A DNA stretch of 64,000 nucleotides from Trichobilharzia regenti (taxonomy: Eukaryota > Platyhelminthes > Trematoda > Strigeidida > Schistosomatidae), in the NCBI GenBank assembly GCA_944472135.2, contig OX235266.1, forward strand, positions 16,843,925-16,907,924. Reading direction: 5' to 3'. A program made the position numbers and the translations under genes. The notes below the pieces were generated by a model, which was not told where the DNA came from, did no database searches, and saw nothing but the letters and a program-made list of their open reading frames with translations. This document shows positions 42,785-53,291 of this stretch, piece after piece. Within the stretch, counting starts at the first letter, position 1. The number at the start of each line of letters is the position of its first letter.

Positions 42785-43375
42785 CGATTTTGATCGCGGA
42801 TTGGTATCAGTTAGAGAAGTAGTGAAAACCAACTGCGAGTACTAAACAGCTGTTTCGTCCCACCCTGGGACTCATCAGTACCCAGTGTAACGATAGAAGA
42901 CAAGGGTCAGACAACAAATCGTTTATTGAGAAAATTAAAAGATATTTGTGGATTTTTATATAAATTATTGTCAACAGAGAAGTGCACATTATTATTTGTG
43001 ATTCTAAAGCAGAGGAGTAACGTCTTCTGATTGGTTGTTTACTTGCTGAAGGTTATTCTGTGATCTCTTAGCGGCTATTTCTCAGAAAGTCCAGTCATAT
43101 ATCTGTGAATCGTATCTGCCCACGACGTTAAGTCTGCTGTGATTGTGGTTGATGAGTACATCATGGCTAAGCTTGGTTATTTGATTTTCTCATGACCCCG
43201 ATTCGCGACATGTAACATTGACACGTAAATTATTGTCTACAATTTCGGCTAACAGACAGCTCTCACCACACCAGAACCTTTCAATTACAAGCCACGTAAG
43301 CTCATAGACCAACAGTTTAACTGCTGGGACCCGGATTCAATGAATGATTCAGGAATTCCAACTTCTAGTTTATTT
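42785..43375 (-). repeat. HH1 SINE split by a solo L2 LTR
   Basis: SINE pieces 42785-42885 and 43272-43375 flank the LTR. The ribozyme block (about 42836-42881) has CTGATGA (42878-42872), stem II GTCCC...GGGAC and GAAA (42856-42853). The flank lost three bases of stem I, and the cleavage triplet is GTT. Confidence 0.75.
42886..43271 (-). mobile_element. Solo LTR, family L2
   Basis: 386-bp LTR (plus-strand ends TGTAACGATAG and CTCTCACCACA) with a perfect 4-bp duplication CCAG (42882-42885, 43272-43275). Longer and more diverged than the 327-bp LTRs at 47951; belongs to the same subfamily as 13899-15194 and 52930-53287. Confidence 0.9.
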
Positions 43376-43721
43376 TTCTTCTACATACAGTTTATCAAAG
43401 TTTTAATCGTATTCACATGAAAAAAAATCTTGATCGCTTTTGTAGTTTGATCTGATTCAGTTTATTTGTTTTCCATTGTTTTGCTTTCCGAGTGGGATAG
43501 ACAACTTCATGTTTGGGCTTTTAAGTTTCAATAGCATTGACGTTTATTTTTATGCTAGGTGGATTTACTAGCCTCACTCTCAGCCCATCTTATCCGGGGC
43601 TTATTTCCGACTGGCTGAGTATTCGGAATGCATCGATCAGGAATCGAAAGCTGGACCACGTGCGTGTTTACCAAGCATTCTGACATTGATTCAGTAATCC
43701 TGGTGTCTTATTTTTGATTGC

Positions 43722-43872
43722 AGCTTGATTCCACACCGAATTTTCAGCGTGTGATATCAGTAGCCCAAATTTTGCAGGCCTACCATAGATATCAGGTGTG
43801 CGTCGGCAGAGGATCGAACCTCGGACCATGTGCATAGTCGGCGAGAGTCCTAACCACTGTGCTACCGACGCA
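43722..43872 (-). repeat. CR1-tailed tRNA-headed SINE (family T4)
   Basis: Minus-strand copy of the SINE at 27832. The A box, the B-box region (GAGGTTCGATCCTC) and part of the tail are present. Its 5' end abuts PLE sequence at 43872, replacing the PLE GIY-YIG region. Confidence 0.75.
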
Positions 43873-44447
43873 CATAAAAGTGGTCAGATGCATGATCTTG
43901 TCCTTGAGGCTTCTGCGGATCAGTGGGCGACTTACTGGAGAACACTATTCTTAGCGTTGCTGCAAAGAATGTCCTTCTCAGAGATGATGTGAACCTTCTC
44001 TTGACAATATCGCTTGCTAAATCTCCCTTGAAATCCAAGTTCATGTAGAGGTTCTGTTTAGGCGCAATTAAAGTTTCGTTTCTTCGAATTATTGGTTTCA
44101 TATTTCTGTCGATGAATCATCTTATTTGGTATCCATTTTGGATGAAGATTTCTCTTAGAATATCTAGTTCTGTTCCTTGAACATCAGGACTACAGATGCG
44201 TCGGATGCAGGTGGCAGGTGATTTAATTAAATTCCGCTTTTGTTGAATGGGTACCCAGCTATAGAAGCTTGTTAGTTGACCATTCCAAGTAGCTTTCCTA
44301 TGGATCGTTCTTCGTAGGCTCCCATCAGTTCTTCTTGTTAGTTCCACATCAAGAAACGGAATTTTTGATTCGTTTTCCATTTCAAGGGTGAATTTTATTG
44401 CTGGATGGCAACAGTTAAATGTCTTCAGCAGTAGAAATTCATGTTTT
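43873..44447 (-). pseudogene. Penelope-like element fragment close to the 24896-26134 protein
   Basis: Minus strand: CHPAIKFTLEMENESKIPFL, RRTIHRKATWNGQLTSFYSW, ICSPDVQGTELDILREIFIQ, then after a shift MKPIIRRNETLIAPKQNLYM and LRRTFFAATLRIVFSS. High amino-acid similarity to the longer copy shows the same subfamily. Cut at one end by the T4 SINE and at the other by family B. Confidence 0.85.
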
Positions 44448-44449
44448 AT

Positions 44450-45425
44450 CACCAATGATCTTTCTGATTGCAGTAGATTGGAGAATGAGACGGACCAAGG
44501 GCAATGAGGAAACAGGCATAAAATGGACTCACACAAAAAAAATTGGAGGATTTGAACTTCGCCGATGATATATGTCTGATTTCCCACAAACTGGAATATA
44601 CGCAAGTGAAAAGCAACAAGCTGGCAGAAGAAGCGTCAAAGATAGGACTTCCTTCAGGTGAACATAGATAAAACAGAGGTGATGAAGATTCCTTACCAAC
44701 ACCAACAGCAACAACAACAGACAACAATCAGAGTAAATGGGAGGAACCTGAAAGAAACAGCCTCCTTTACCTACCTACCTAGCTACCTGGGAGGCATCGT
44801 TTCAACTACAGGCGGACGGAACTGACGAGGATATCAAAGCAGCGAGGATCGGAAAAGCAAGACAAGCTTTCATGTCTCTCAAGTTTGTGTGGAGGTCAAC
44901 ATTCAGCACTCAGCATCAAAGATAAGATCCAGATTTTCAACTCCAATGTGAAGTCAGTCAGTGCTACTATACGGATCAGAGATTTGGCCAGCGCGTCATA
45001 AAGAGCATCCCAAACCAACTTCAGACCTTCATTAACAGTTGTCTTCGCTCAATACCACTCAAGATCAGATGGTCGGCCACAAAAGATCAGCAACAGGGAT
45101 CTCTGGCAATGAATCACCCAACCAACCCAACCCAGCAAGAACCGATTGTGCGACAAATAGGCGGGAAGAAATGGAGGTGGATTGGCCGTACTAGGAGGAA
45201 TCTATCAAGTGACATGACTAGACAAGCCATTGCTCGAGTGGAACCCGAAAGGGAAGCGGCAAGTTGGTCGTCAGTGCAAGGGTGACATGGAGGAGGTCAT
45301 GTGGGGAGGAGATGAAAGCATGTGGGCAGACTTGGAGCAGAGTGAAAAAGTTGGCAGAAAACAGAAGGCAATGGAGACGCGTAGCTAAAGCCCTATGTTC
45401 GTCTAGGAATTAAAGAATATAATAA
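44450..45425 (+). pseudogene. Family B LINE, 5'-truncated
   Basis: Starts within RT just before the FADD box (FADDICLISHKLEYTQVKSN in translation near 44555). Includes the YLG region, FNSNVKSVSATIRIRDLAS, the KKWRWIG region and ends EEMKACGQTW...CSSRN, then AATATAATAATAATC. Insertions such as CTACCTACCTAGCTACC shift the frame. Confidence 0.8.
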
Positions 45426-45599
45426 TAATCATTGTATTCATTTCTTCTTGTCAATGATTTTCTATCAAACTGAATAAGGCAAGTTGTAAACAGTTAGTTG
45501 TAAAATAACTTTGTATTGTATCAGTATTGATCTGAAAACATTTGGCAATCAGTTGACTGGCAAAGTCTGTGAAAGCAAAAACAAAAAAGACAATCACTT

Positions 45600-46410
45600 G
45601 ACAAAGTTAAACTTTAAGCACCGCCAACTACCAATCAGCAGATGGCGTTGAATGCACCAATCACGTGAAGGAGGCATTTTTGTGTATGGAATACATACAT
45701 ATATTTATGAAATAATGCATAAAACCTGCATAAAAGTGTTACAGAGGATACCTTCCTCTCATATGTGATAAAAGTAGCTCTCACTTTTAAGTTGGAGTAT
45801 CACAAGGGTTTAACACCATTGTGGGTAAAATTTGTTTTGATAAAGTCTCACAATGTGTTATACAGTAATATTTACTGAGCAATCAACTGTGCTCGAAACG
45901 ACATCATCAGTAAATATTACTGTATAACACACTGTGAGACGACTTTATCAAAACAAATTTTACCCACAATGGAATTATACTCTAACACCACAGTGCACAA
46001 GTTCTATTCTTGCTTCAATAGAGTAATTTAACACCACATTATATGCAAGTAATTATTTAGGTCGGTCTTCTAACCCTAACAATAACCCTAATCTTTCCTG
46101 AAGCTAAACCTAACAGGTGAAAATATGCCTAAACTAACCCTAATATCGCCTTCATTAGGTTAACCTAACCCTAACTTGTCCTCGACTTGAAGCGTAATTT
46201 AATCTTTCCCACATCTAACCTGAAACTTCCCAGATATCCCATTTAATAATATAACACTTCACTGAGCATATTTTATTGATGATGACAACATCAATTGCCG
46301 GATTTCACTAACTTGCCCAGTGGGCGTTTCAAGGTCATTGATGCGGGTGCACTCCATAGGTAGGGTTAGTTGGTGGTGCTTAAAGTTTAACTTGACCCAT
46401 CATTTGTTTG
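45600..46410. repeat. Foldback region with inverted ends and an inner palindrome
   Basis: The outer ends GTTAAACTTTAAGCACC (about 45606) and its complement (about 46375-46395) are inverted over more than 30 bp. Inside, 45816-45972 is a near-perfect palindrome with arms of about 65 bp around a short centre with GTGCTCGAAACGACATC. Degenerate CCCTAA-type repeats occur at 46060-46200. No transposase frame was seen. Confidence 0.65.
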
Positions 46411-46582
46411 TATATGGTATCTCTCTCCTTTTCTGTCTCTACTTGAACAGATCAAATATACAACTTATCTTCAAAAAACGATGAAGATGCTTTGTGGTTC
46501 AGGGTGGATGTTTTGTTTTTTGTGTGGTTGCATTTTCTGAGTTATATGGTTCAATTGTGAGATGTAATGAATATCTTTTTAG

Positions 46583-46635
46583 GCATCATTTTGAGCGCCA
46601 ACTTAAGGGTGTTATAAACGTCTGCCGTGATGAAG
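46583..46635 (+). CDS. Possible small host exon
   Basis: TATCTTTTTAG then a 53-nt stretch translating HHFERQLKGVINVCRDE, then GTGAGTATG. Both splice-site contexts are close to consensus. The frame is open upstream from 46494. The protein is not recognised. Chance occurrence cannot be excluded. Confidence 0.25.
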
Positions 46636-46754
46636 GTGAGTATGATTGGTTGTCACTGGAGATTTTCTTATCCTTTTGTTCATTTGTATTGGATATTGAT
46701 TATTTTGTGTTAAATTGATAATTAAGTGTTGGTTTGTAGGGATTTGATTGAATG

Positions 46755-46985
46755 GTTACAGGATTTCATCATGAGCTGAAATTGGTTAAGGAACCCCTTG
46801 AAAACCGTCAGGGGAGTAATGTAGAGCTGTTTCATGAGCCTAGCTTGGGACTTTTTTTAAGCAGTATACATCCACATCGCAAGGTTCGAACCGGGGAACT
46901 TCCGTTTACAAGGCGGGCTCGTGACTAGTGGGGTACAGCAGGAGAAATGCTCCCTGAGGATGACATTGGCTAGTGGTCACATTAT
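46755..46985 (-). repeat. HH1 SINE, degenerate
   Basis: Minus-strand copy with B-box-like GTTCGAACCTTGC and GAGCCTAGCTTGGGAC; the ribozyme core is destroyed. Confidence 0.6.
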
Positions 46986-47950
46986 ATCGTGAATTCTCTG
47001 AAGTTGGAATTTATGGACCTCCGGGTTTTTCCAGTAGCTTAATAATCTACGAGCTTGTCTCGTAACCGGAAGGTCGTGGGTTCGAACCCGAGTAGTGGCT
47101 GCATACTGCTGAGTAGTACCCAACTGTCTGTCTCTGTCTGTTTTCGATATAGAACTTTGCACAAATGTGCGCCAGTTCAAGTCGCCACACTCCATGTAGC
47201 ACACAAAGTAAGAGAAGAAAGTACAAGGAAGGCATAATAGAGACAGTAAACAGAGGTGTGAAACAAAGGAATAGTAGTAACGAAGAACAACATAGGTTTA
47301 TTGGAAATCATAAGTCACAGGGAGTGGATGCATCTGCACCAGCCACTGAGAATGATTTTGAGCCATGTCACCAATTGTTTCCAGCCACCATTGGTTTTTA
47401 CCGTCCCGAGGACCCCAGCCTGGAAGTCTACACCTTCCTAAGTGGCTTAGACTAACTGCTGTAGATTTCGTTGACTGGTGTCATGTTTTTGTTTGACCGC
47501 CGCTAGCTCTTTTCCAGCCTGACCCTGTATCCGCTAACACTGTTCGTTGAGGAAGGCGATGACTAGGCATACGCAACAGGTGTCCTAACCATCTCAGTCT
47601 TTGTAACTTCACAACTTCGTCGATTGATTTCCCCTGTTTACCTAGAGCTCGACCGATGCCTAACCTCAATAGTGCTCACCTTATTATGCCACTCCACACG
47701 GGAGATAGAACGCAGGCATCTATGATCAAAGACAGCTAGTCTTTTCATGTCTTCCACTCTCAGTGGCCAGGTCTCACAGCTAGCTTTAAAGGAGGACGGA
47801 GCGGAGTGATGAGCAGTACACCCACCCTTTGGTCGATAGTCGAATATCTCGTCTACGCCAGAGACGGCGTAAACTGGAAAATGCGAAATGAGCCCCCTGT
47901 ATCCGTGCTGAGATTTCGTCAGAGATCAACCCGTTGGCATTGGCTGATGG

Positions 47951-49026
47951 TGTGGTGAGAGCAGGCTGCTAGCCGATTGGTTGGCACTAATCTACGTTAA
48001 GGTCTAGGTCACTAATATGGGCCGTGAGAAAATATGAACAAGACTGAGTCAACAACCAATCACAGCTAAGTTAACGTGGCAAAATGTGATTCGCAGAGAG
48101 AACTCGATTTGTCAAGGAATCCCGAAACAACCAATCAGAAGCCTGCGTTTGTCTACCTAAACAACCAATCAGATGACTGCGCTTGTCTATAATAATGTTG
48201 TCTGAAATATGTATAAATACGTGTTGATTTTCATAATAAAACGATCTGTTGCCTGGCCCTTGTCTTCTGTTGTTACATTTCGTGTCGCTGCCTACCGACA
48301 AATGAAAAGCCTATACCCTGCAGTTTTTGATGGAGACATATGGATCTTCGGGCAGGACTTCAAGGCTTCTGCGCAGTTGAGTGGCGTTCAAGATCTGCCA
48401 GCGATGGAGCTGCTACTTGAGACGCTGCTGGGAGGTCGGGCGAAAGCAGCATATGAAGGTGTCGGCCGAAGTATGGACGAATGTTCGACAGGGTCAGGCA
48501 AACAGTTTCCAAAGTGGGAAGGACCATATATGGTCACTTCGAGATGGGGTTACGCAGACACAGTCGCAATGGCGAACAATGAGAGGCGCGTGAACGTCAG
48601 CGAGCTCCAGAAATGGATACAGCGAGACAAGCCAACGATGACGCCTGCACCAAGTAGATCAAGCCGACTTCAGTCGCACGTATTTGACGGGGGGACGAGT
48701 GTGGTGAGAGCAGGCTGCTAGCCGATTGGTTGGCACTAATCTACGTTAAGGTCTAGGTCACTAATATGGGCCGTGAGAAAATATGAACAAGACTGAGTCA
48801 ACAACCAATCACAGCTAAGTTAACGTGGCAAAATGTGATTCGCAGAGAGAACTCGATTTGTCAAGGAATCCCGAAACAACCAATCAGAAGCCTGCGTTTG
48901 TCTACCTAAACAACCAATCAGATGACTGCGCTTGTCTATAATAATGTTGTCTGAAATATGTATAAATACGTGTTGATTTTCATAATAAAACGATCTGTTG
49001 CCTGGCCCTTGTCTTCTGTTGTTACA
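47951..49026 (+). mobile_element. Young 1,076-bp mini LTR retrotransposon (family L2)
   Basis: Two 327-bp LTRs (47951-48277 and 48700-49026) appear identical base for base on reading. The interior is only 422 bp. TSD ATGG (47947-47950, 49027-49030). A purine tract ACGGGGGGACGAG precedes the 3' LTR. It sits in the family A LINE; the copy at 4935-4965 preserves the empty site. Identical LTRs mean the insertion is recent, despite the absence of RT, RNase H and most of integrase. Confidence 0.95.
48302..48721 (+). CDS. Gag N-terminus fused in frame to an integrase C-terminal tail
   Basis: 139 codons from the first Met after the 5' LTR. Residues 1-50 (MKSLYPAVFDGDIWIFGQDF and EELLLE-like helices with LLGGRAKAAYEG) resemble a Gag N-terminus. 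Residues about 65-110 (QFPKWEGPYMVTSRWG, RRVNVSELQKWIQ) resemble the integrase C-terminal GPY/F-type module. The junction near 48475-48500 is in frame, so a deletion of several kb between gag and the end of pol created the fusion. The stop is inside the 3' LTR. It may be only a remnant containing packaging signals rather than a working protein. Confidence 0.75.
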   Translation: MKSLYPAVFDGDIWIFGQDFKASAQLSGVQDLPAMELLLETLLGGRAKAAYEGVGRSMDECSTGSGKQFPKWEGPYMVTSRWGYADTVAMANNERRVNVSELQKWIQRDKPTMTPAPSRSSRLQSHVFDGGTSVVRAGC

Positions 49027-51049
49027 ATGGTACTTCCCAAATAAGTGAAGCGGTCAACGTGCTCTACCACTTCACTCCCTATTTCTAATCTAGGAGTCGC
49101 TGCAGTCCAGCCTTTTAACATCATCTTGCATTTGGCGGGAGCGAATCTCATGCCAAACATTCGTAGATTGTTGCTCAAGATGTTCAGAAGACTCTGCATT
49201 TTGTCAGCGTCCTCGCCTAGAAGGACTATATCGTCTCCATATTCCAAGTCAACGAGATTATTCCTTTCTGGTAGCAAGTCCATCCTTGAGTCGCTGAAGT
49301 CACTTAGGGTTAAGTCCATTAGTACATCTATGATGAAGTTGAATAGAAAAGGAGATAATGGGCATCTTTGACGGACACCACTGGTCGTCATCAGTTCAGA
49401 TGACAACTCACCGTAAGCCCTCACCTGGCTGTATGAGTACGAGTGGATTGCCTCAATCAGTGCAATGTATTTTCTCGGAATTCCATTTACAGCCAGTCAT
49501 CTCCAGAGAACTTCTCGATCAACAGAGTCGAATGCTGCCTTTAGGTCAAGGAATATAGTGATTGTTGGGCGCCGGTAAGAATGCCTGTTCTAGAATCTGT
49601 CGGAGGGGGAAGATATGATCAATACACCCTCTTCCTGGCCCAAAGCCTGCCTGGCTCTCTCGTGTTTGTGCCTCCCGAGCACCACTTAGTCTACGCATGA
49701 TTATTGAGTCTAGGACTTTAGATACTATATTATTCAAGCTAATCCCTCTGTGATTATCACAGGAAGACTTGTCTCCCTTCTTGTGTATCGGGATAATCAG
49801 TGGCTTACACCAACCCGATGGGACTTCTTCTGATTCTCTGACGCTGTCTAGAACCTCAGTTAATGCAGACAGTAAACTGTCTCCACCGTACTTAAATACC
49901 TCTGGAGTCATTCCATCAGGTCCCGCTGCTTTGCCTAGTTTCAGATTGGTGACAGCTTTAGAAACCTCAGTTAGGGAAGGAGGACCTGTATCTATATCCC
50001 ATTCGGGTGTGTGCTGGATGGCGGGGAGGTTCAGTGTGGCTGTAGGCAGGTTGAATTGTTCCTCAAAGTGTTCTTTCAAACGTTCAAGGTGTTTGTCCTG
50101 AGAGCTAATTAAGGAGCCATTTTTCTCAGAAATAGTCTCACCTATGATTTGCCTTCTCCCTCCCGTTTCCCTGATAAGTCTAAAGAGTTGCCTAGTGTTG
50201 CCTATCGCCGACGCTTTTTCCATCTCTTTCGCCTCTGTTACCCACCACTGTTCACGGTCCTTGCGGAGACTTTTTGTAAGTTTCCTTTTGTGTAGCTTTC
50301 GCTCCTCGTTGAATTCGGAGCTCGCCAGAATAAATCTTCTAGCATCAATCAGTTCGGATGAGGCGGTAGAGATTCAACGGTTTTACCCACCTTTGAGTTT
50401 ACCTTATTCACAGCTTTTACAGCTGTATCTATGGCTGTCTGAATATTCTTTTAAGCTTCTTCAGAGTGAGCACAGCTGTCGAACACAGATATGTGTCTAG
50501 CTAGTTCTTCCTCAAATAGGGATTTAGTTTCCTGATTGAGCTGGGGACGTGATGGTTTTACCGCCAGCTGTTTCCTACGTCCGTTCAGCCGCAAGCACAC
50601 CCGAGCCCGGACCAGTGCGTGATCGGTATCTACACACGTGTTCCAGAAGGAGCGACAATCTCCTACCGACCCACGCCAACGGTAGCTTATTGCTATGTGG
50701 TCTATTTGTGTCCAGCGTTGGTTTGATGAAGGGGGTCTCCAAGTCAAACAGTGTCTCTCCTTGTGTTTAAAGTTAGTGCTTACAAGAAACAAATGATTAT
50801 CAGAGCAGAACTGTAGGAGACGGTCACCGTTGTCGGTTCGCTGGCACGGAACTTCATAGGTGCCACCGACATCCTTCTCAGATTGACACAATTTCCCTAC
50901 TTGAGCGTTAAACTCACCAGCTAGAACGACTATATCTGAGCGTTTAGCGAGTAGTACCCAACACCTGTCCAGTACTCCTAAGTTTTCCAAGGGTTTTTCT
51001 AATCGATATCAACTCAGGATGAAACCCTGTAATTTGATACTTGACTATT

Positions 51050-51520
51050 TATTCATATGAATTGCCTTCGTCTCACACTTGGACTCTTCAGCAATACTTA
51101 CTCCACGACTTCAAATATCAGAGGTAGCTAGATGACCATTCAGCTGCTGATATGTAATCCAATTTCTGCTAATTCTATAGCGATGTGTTTGTGAAGGAGC
51201 ACCTTACAGTGGAATTTAAAGTAATTCCTTTTTTTTTCCTTATTTAAGACCATGGATGAAGAACAGGCACCCAAACAAACTCAAACACATCAATGATCTT
51301 GACCCACTCAAATAGAACTAGGGAATGAAACCAAGAAAATGCCAGTTTTTCATAGAAATTGGTGTTGGAAGCAGTATAGGAATATTAAACAAGATATCTG
51401 GTTAGTGTAGGATCAAGTTAGGGAAATATTAAGGTCAAGGCTAAACCACAGGCACGTTAAGGTAGGGTTTAGGTTAGGCTAGGAGAAGATTGCGCTTATG
51501 CATGAGTTTATTATTAGTTA
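51050..51520. other. Unassigned sequence
   Basis: No gene recognised. 51400-51485 contains AGGTTAGG/TTAGGG-like runs similar in flavour to 46060-46200. Confidence 0.35.
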
Positions 51521-52400
51521 TTATTATTGTTCTTTTGGGTTCCTAGTGTAGCATACAGCTTCACCCGCACGTCTCCACTTTGTCTTACATGTTGCAATCC
51601 TCTTTAACTGAACACACGTTTGCTCATAATCTTCCAACCTTTCCTCGTATGCTATCCCTCATACCACCGTCGTTGTTTCAGCGATGATATGGCTGGCAAG
51701 CGATGTCATTCGACGATCTTCCTACTGTGTACCCGACCCATCTCCGCCTTCTCGTACATATTTGTTAAACGATCGGTTCTTGACCAGCTTTTTTCCAAAG
51801 TTTCTTGTGTCTACTTATTTCTCACCATTTTATCTTCAATATAGAGCCAGCGAAATTGGCTGCTTATAAAAGTTTTTGCAATAGCCTGTTGGAAACGCAT
51901 TTTGGGATGCTCTAGTCAAGTTCCTGACCAATAAATATAGAAGAACTGACTGACTTATCATTGGTATTGAAAATTCGAATCTTGTTCTTTATGCTGGCTG
52001 AATGAGGAATACTTCCAAACCGATTTCATAGTGTTGAAAGTCTGTCTTGCCATTTCGATTCTGGTTTTCACTTCCTTAACCCTGTCACCACTTATGATTG
52101 AAACAGTGTTGGCTGCCTGGATAAGTGAAGCCAGGAATTAACCTCTGCCGAATCTCTCCTATTGATGGTGATTGCTTTCGGTAGTTTTTGTTGGTAACTG
52201 ATTGATTATCTTCATCACCTTCGTCTTTTCTATGTTCACCTGGAGAGTCCTGCCTTTGCAGTCTGCTTCTTACAACCGGTTACCTCGTTTTAGCCTGTAG
52301 ATCTTCGAGTTTGTATAGTATTACACATAAATCATGCTCACGCGAAATCCTTATCTTCTACAGTCTTCTTATCGTTCTATGCTTTAGAAACCCCAATTTC
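51520..52400 (-). pseudogene. Diverged family B LINE
   Basis: Minus strand: ATTATTATTG tail complement, a CSS-end region, then the C-terminal motifs and the KTEV region (about 52200-52240) and FADD region (about 52330). Much more mutated than the other family B copies, so an older insertion or a sister family. Confidence 0.65.
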
Positions 52401-52929
52401 CCGTCTGTCGCTCTTGCTGTTTTCAAGGTGATTTGTACATTCGCATCATTTTAACTGCCTAATTGAGGTCTAAAATTTATCAAATGATATCTTATTGGCT
52501 TCCACAATTGTCATGGAATAACAATGGTAGGTTAATTTATTTCGTATTTTGTTACCTAGTTCGAGTCCTTACTTCACCTCTTGTAGAACTAATTAGTGGC
52601 TTCCGAATTGCTTACCTGTCGATCTACTGTAAAAAAAATCTAATTCTTACTTTCACAGTTTTTCAGTATAGTAATGACGCCTACCATTAATCATTGGATG
52701 CACTGTCATTTCCTTTGATGAAATTTAACTTTCTATATATATCTCTGAATTTGCTTATAACCTAAAAATAACCAACTATATTATTTAGTTATCGTGCACG
52801 GTATTCACGACACATTTTGAATTTCCCTCACCAATTTCTAGGTATTATTTCTATTGGTCGAGAATTGTTTAAATTCATCAGTGGGTTTTGTATTTAGATT
52901 GTAGGATTTGTGAGAATTTTAACTGATTT

Positions 52930-53287
52930 CGTAATGGCAGAAGACAAGGACCAGGCAATAGATCGTTTATTTGGAAAATCAACATATATTTATAGATTTT
53001 TAAGTACATTATTATTATTAGCGTTATTTTTAGCACTGAAGCAATGTCTTCTGATTGATTGTTTTCTTGATGAAGGTTATTCTGTCATTTCTCTTTGTGG
53101 CCGTTTCTCAAAAAATCAAGCCATATATCTGTGAATCATATTTCCACTCGTTAATTCCGCTGTGATTGGCTGGTGATTTTCCCAAGGTTAAGCTTTGTTA
53201 TTGTTTTTTCCATGACCCTAATTCGGGACGTGAACATTGACGTAAATTGTTGTCTACAATTTCGGCTTGCAGACAGCTCTCATTACA
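52930..53287 (-). mobile_element. Solo LTR, family L2
   Basis: 358-bp LTR whose first base has mutated (CGTAATGG for TGTAAT) and which ends CTCTCATTACA. Flanked by a 4-bp ATTT duplication (52926-52929, 53288-53291). Related to 42886-43271. Confidence 0.8.
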
Positions 53288-53291
53288 ATTT

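Larger units (their letters stand above)
47125..50948 (-). pseudogene. Family A LINE: endonuclease, RT and C-terminal region, with an LTR element inside
   Basis: Minus strand; 2.75 kb without the inserted LTR element. The APE-type endonuclease C-terminal half: DIVVLAGEFNAQVG (GxFNAxxG motif) and DHALVRARV (SDH-like) at 50948-50451. RT: WCKPLIIPIHKKGDKSSCDN, AGFGPGRGCIDHIF, then GVRQRCPLSPFLFNFIIDVL and LEYGDDIVLLGED (YGDD) between 50223 and 49027. After the LTR element: RWLGHLLRMPSHRLPQRTV. 3' end at 47125. Stops and frameshifts separate the parts, and RT residue R of FRPGRG is G here. The 14-bp flanking duplication shows the copy inserted already 5'-truncated. Confidence 0.88.
47000..51045 (+). 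repeat. HH1 SINE interrupted by a family A LINE
   Basis: Plus-strand SINE head with B-box GGGTTCGAACCCGAG (47000-47124) and SINE tail (50949-51045: GTCCAGTACTCCTAAG, TCTAATCGATATCAACTC). The break carries the 14-bp duplication GAGTAGTACCCAAC (47111-47124 and 50949-50962). Confidence 0.85.

Noticed and set aside
46060..46200. CCCTAA-like telomeric repeats
   Set aside because: Only scattered, degenerate units; no array. At most an interstitial remnant.
49045..50500. Plus-strand open frames over family A
   Set aside because: Antisense to the endonuclease-RT frame; no motif of their own.
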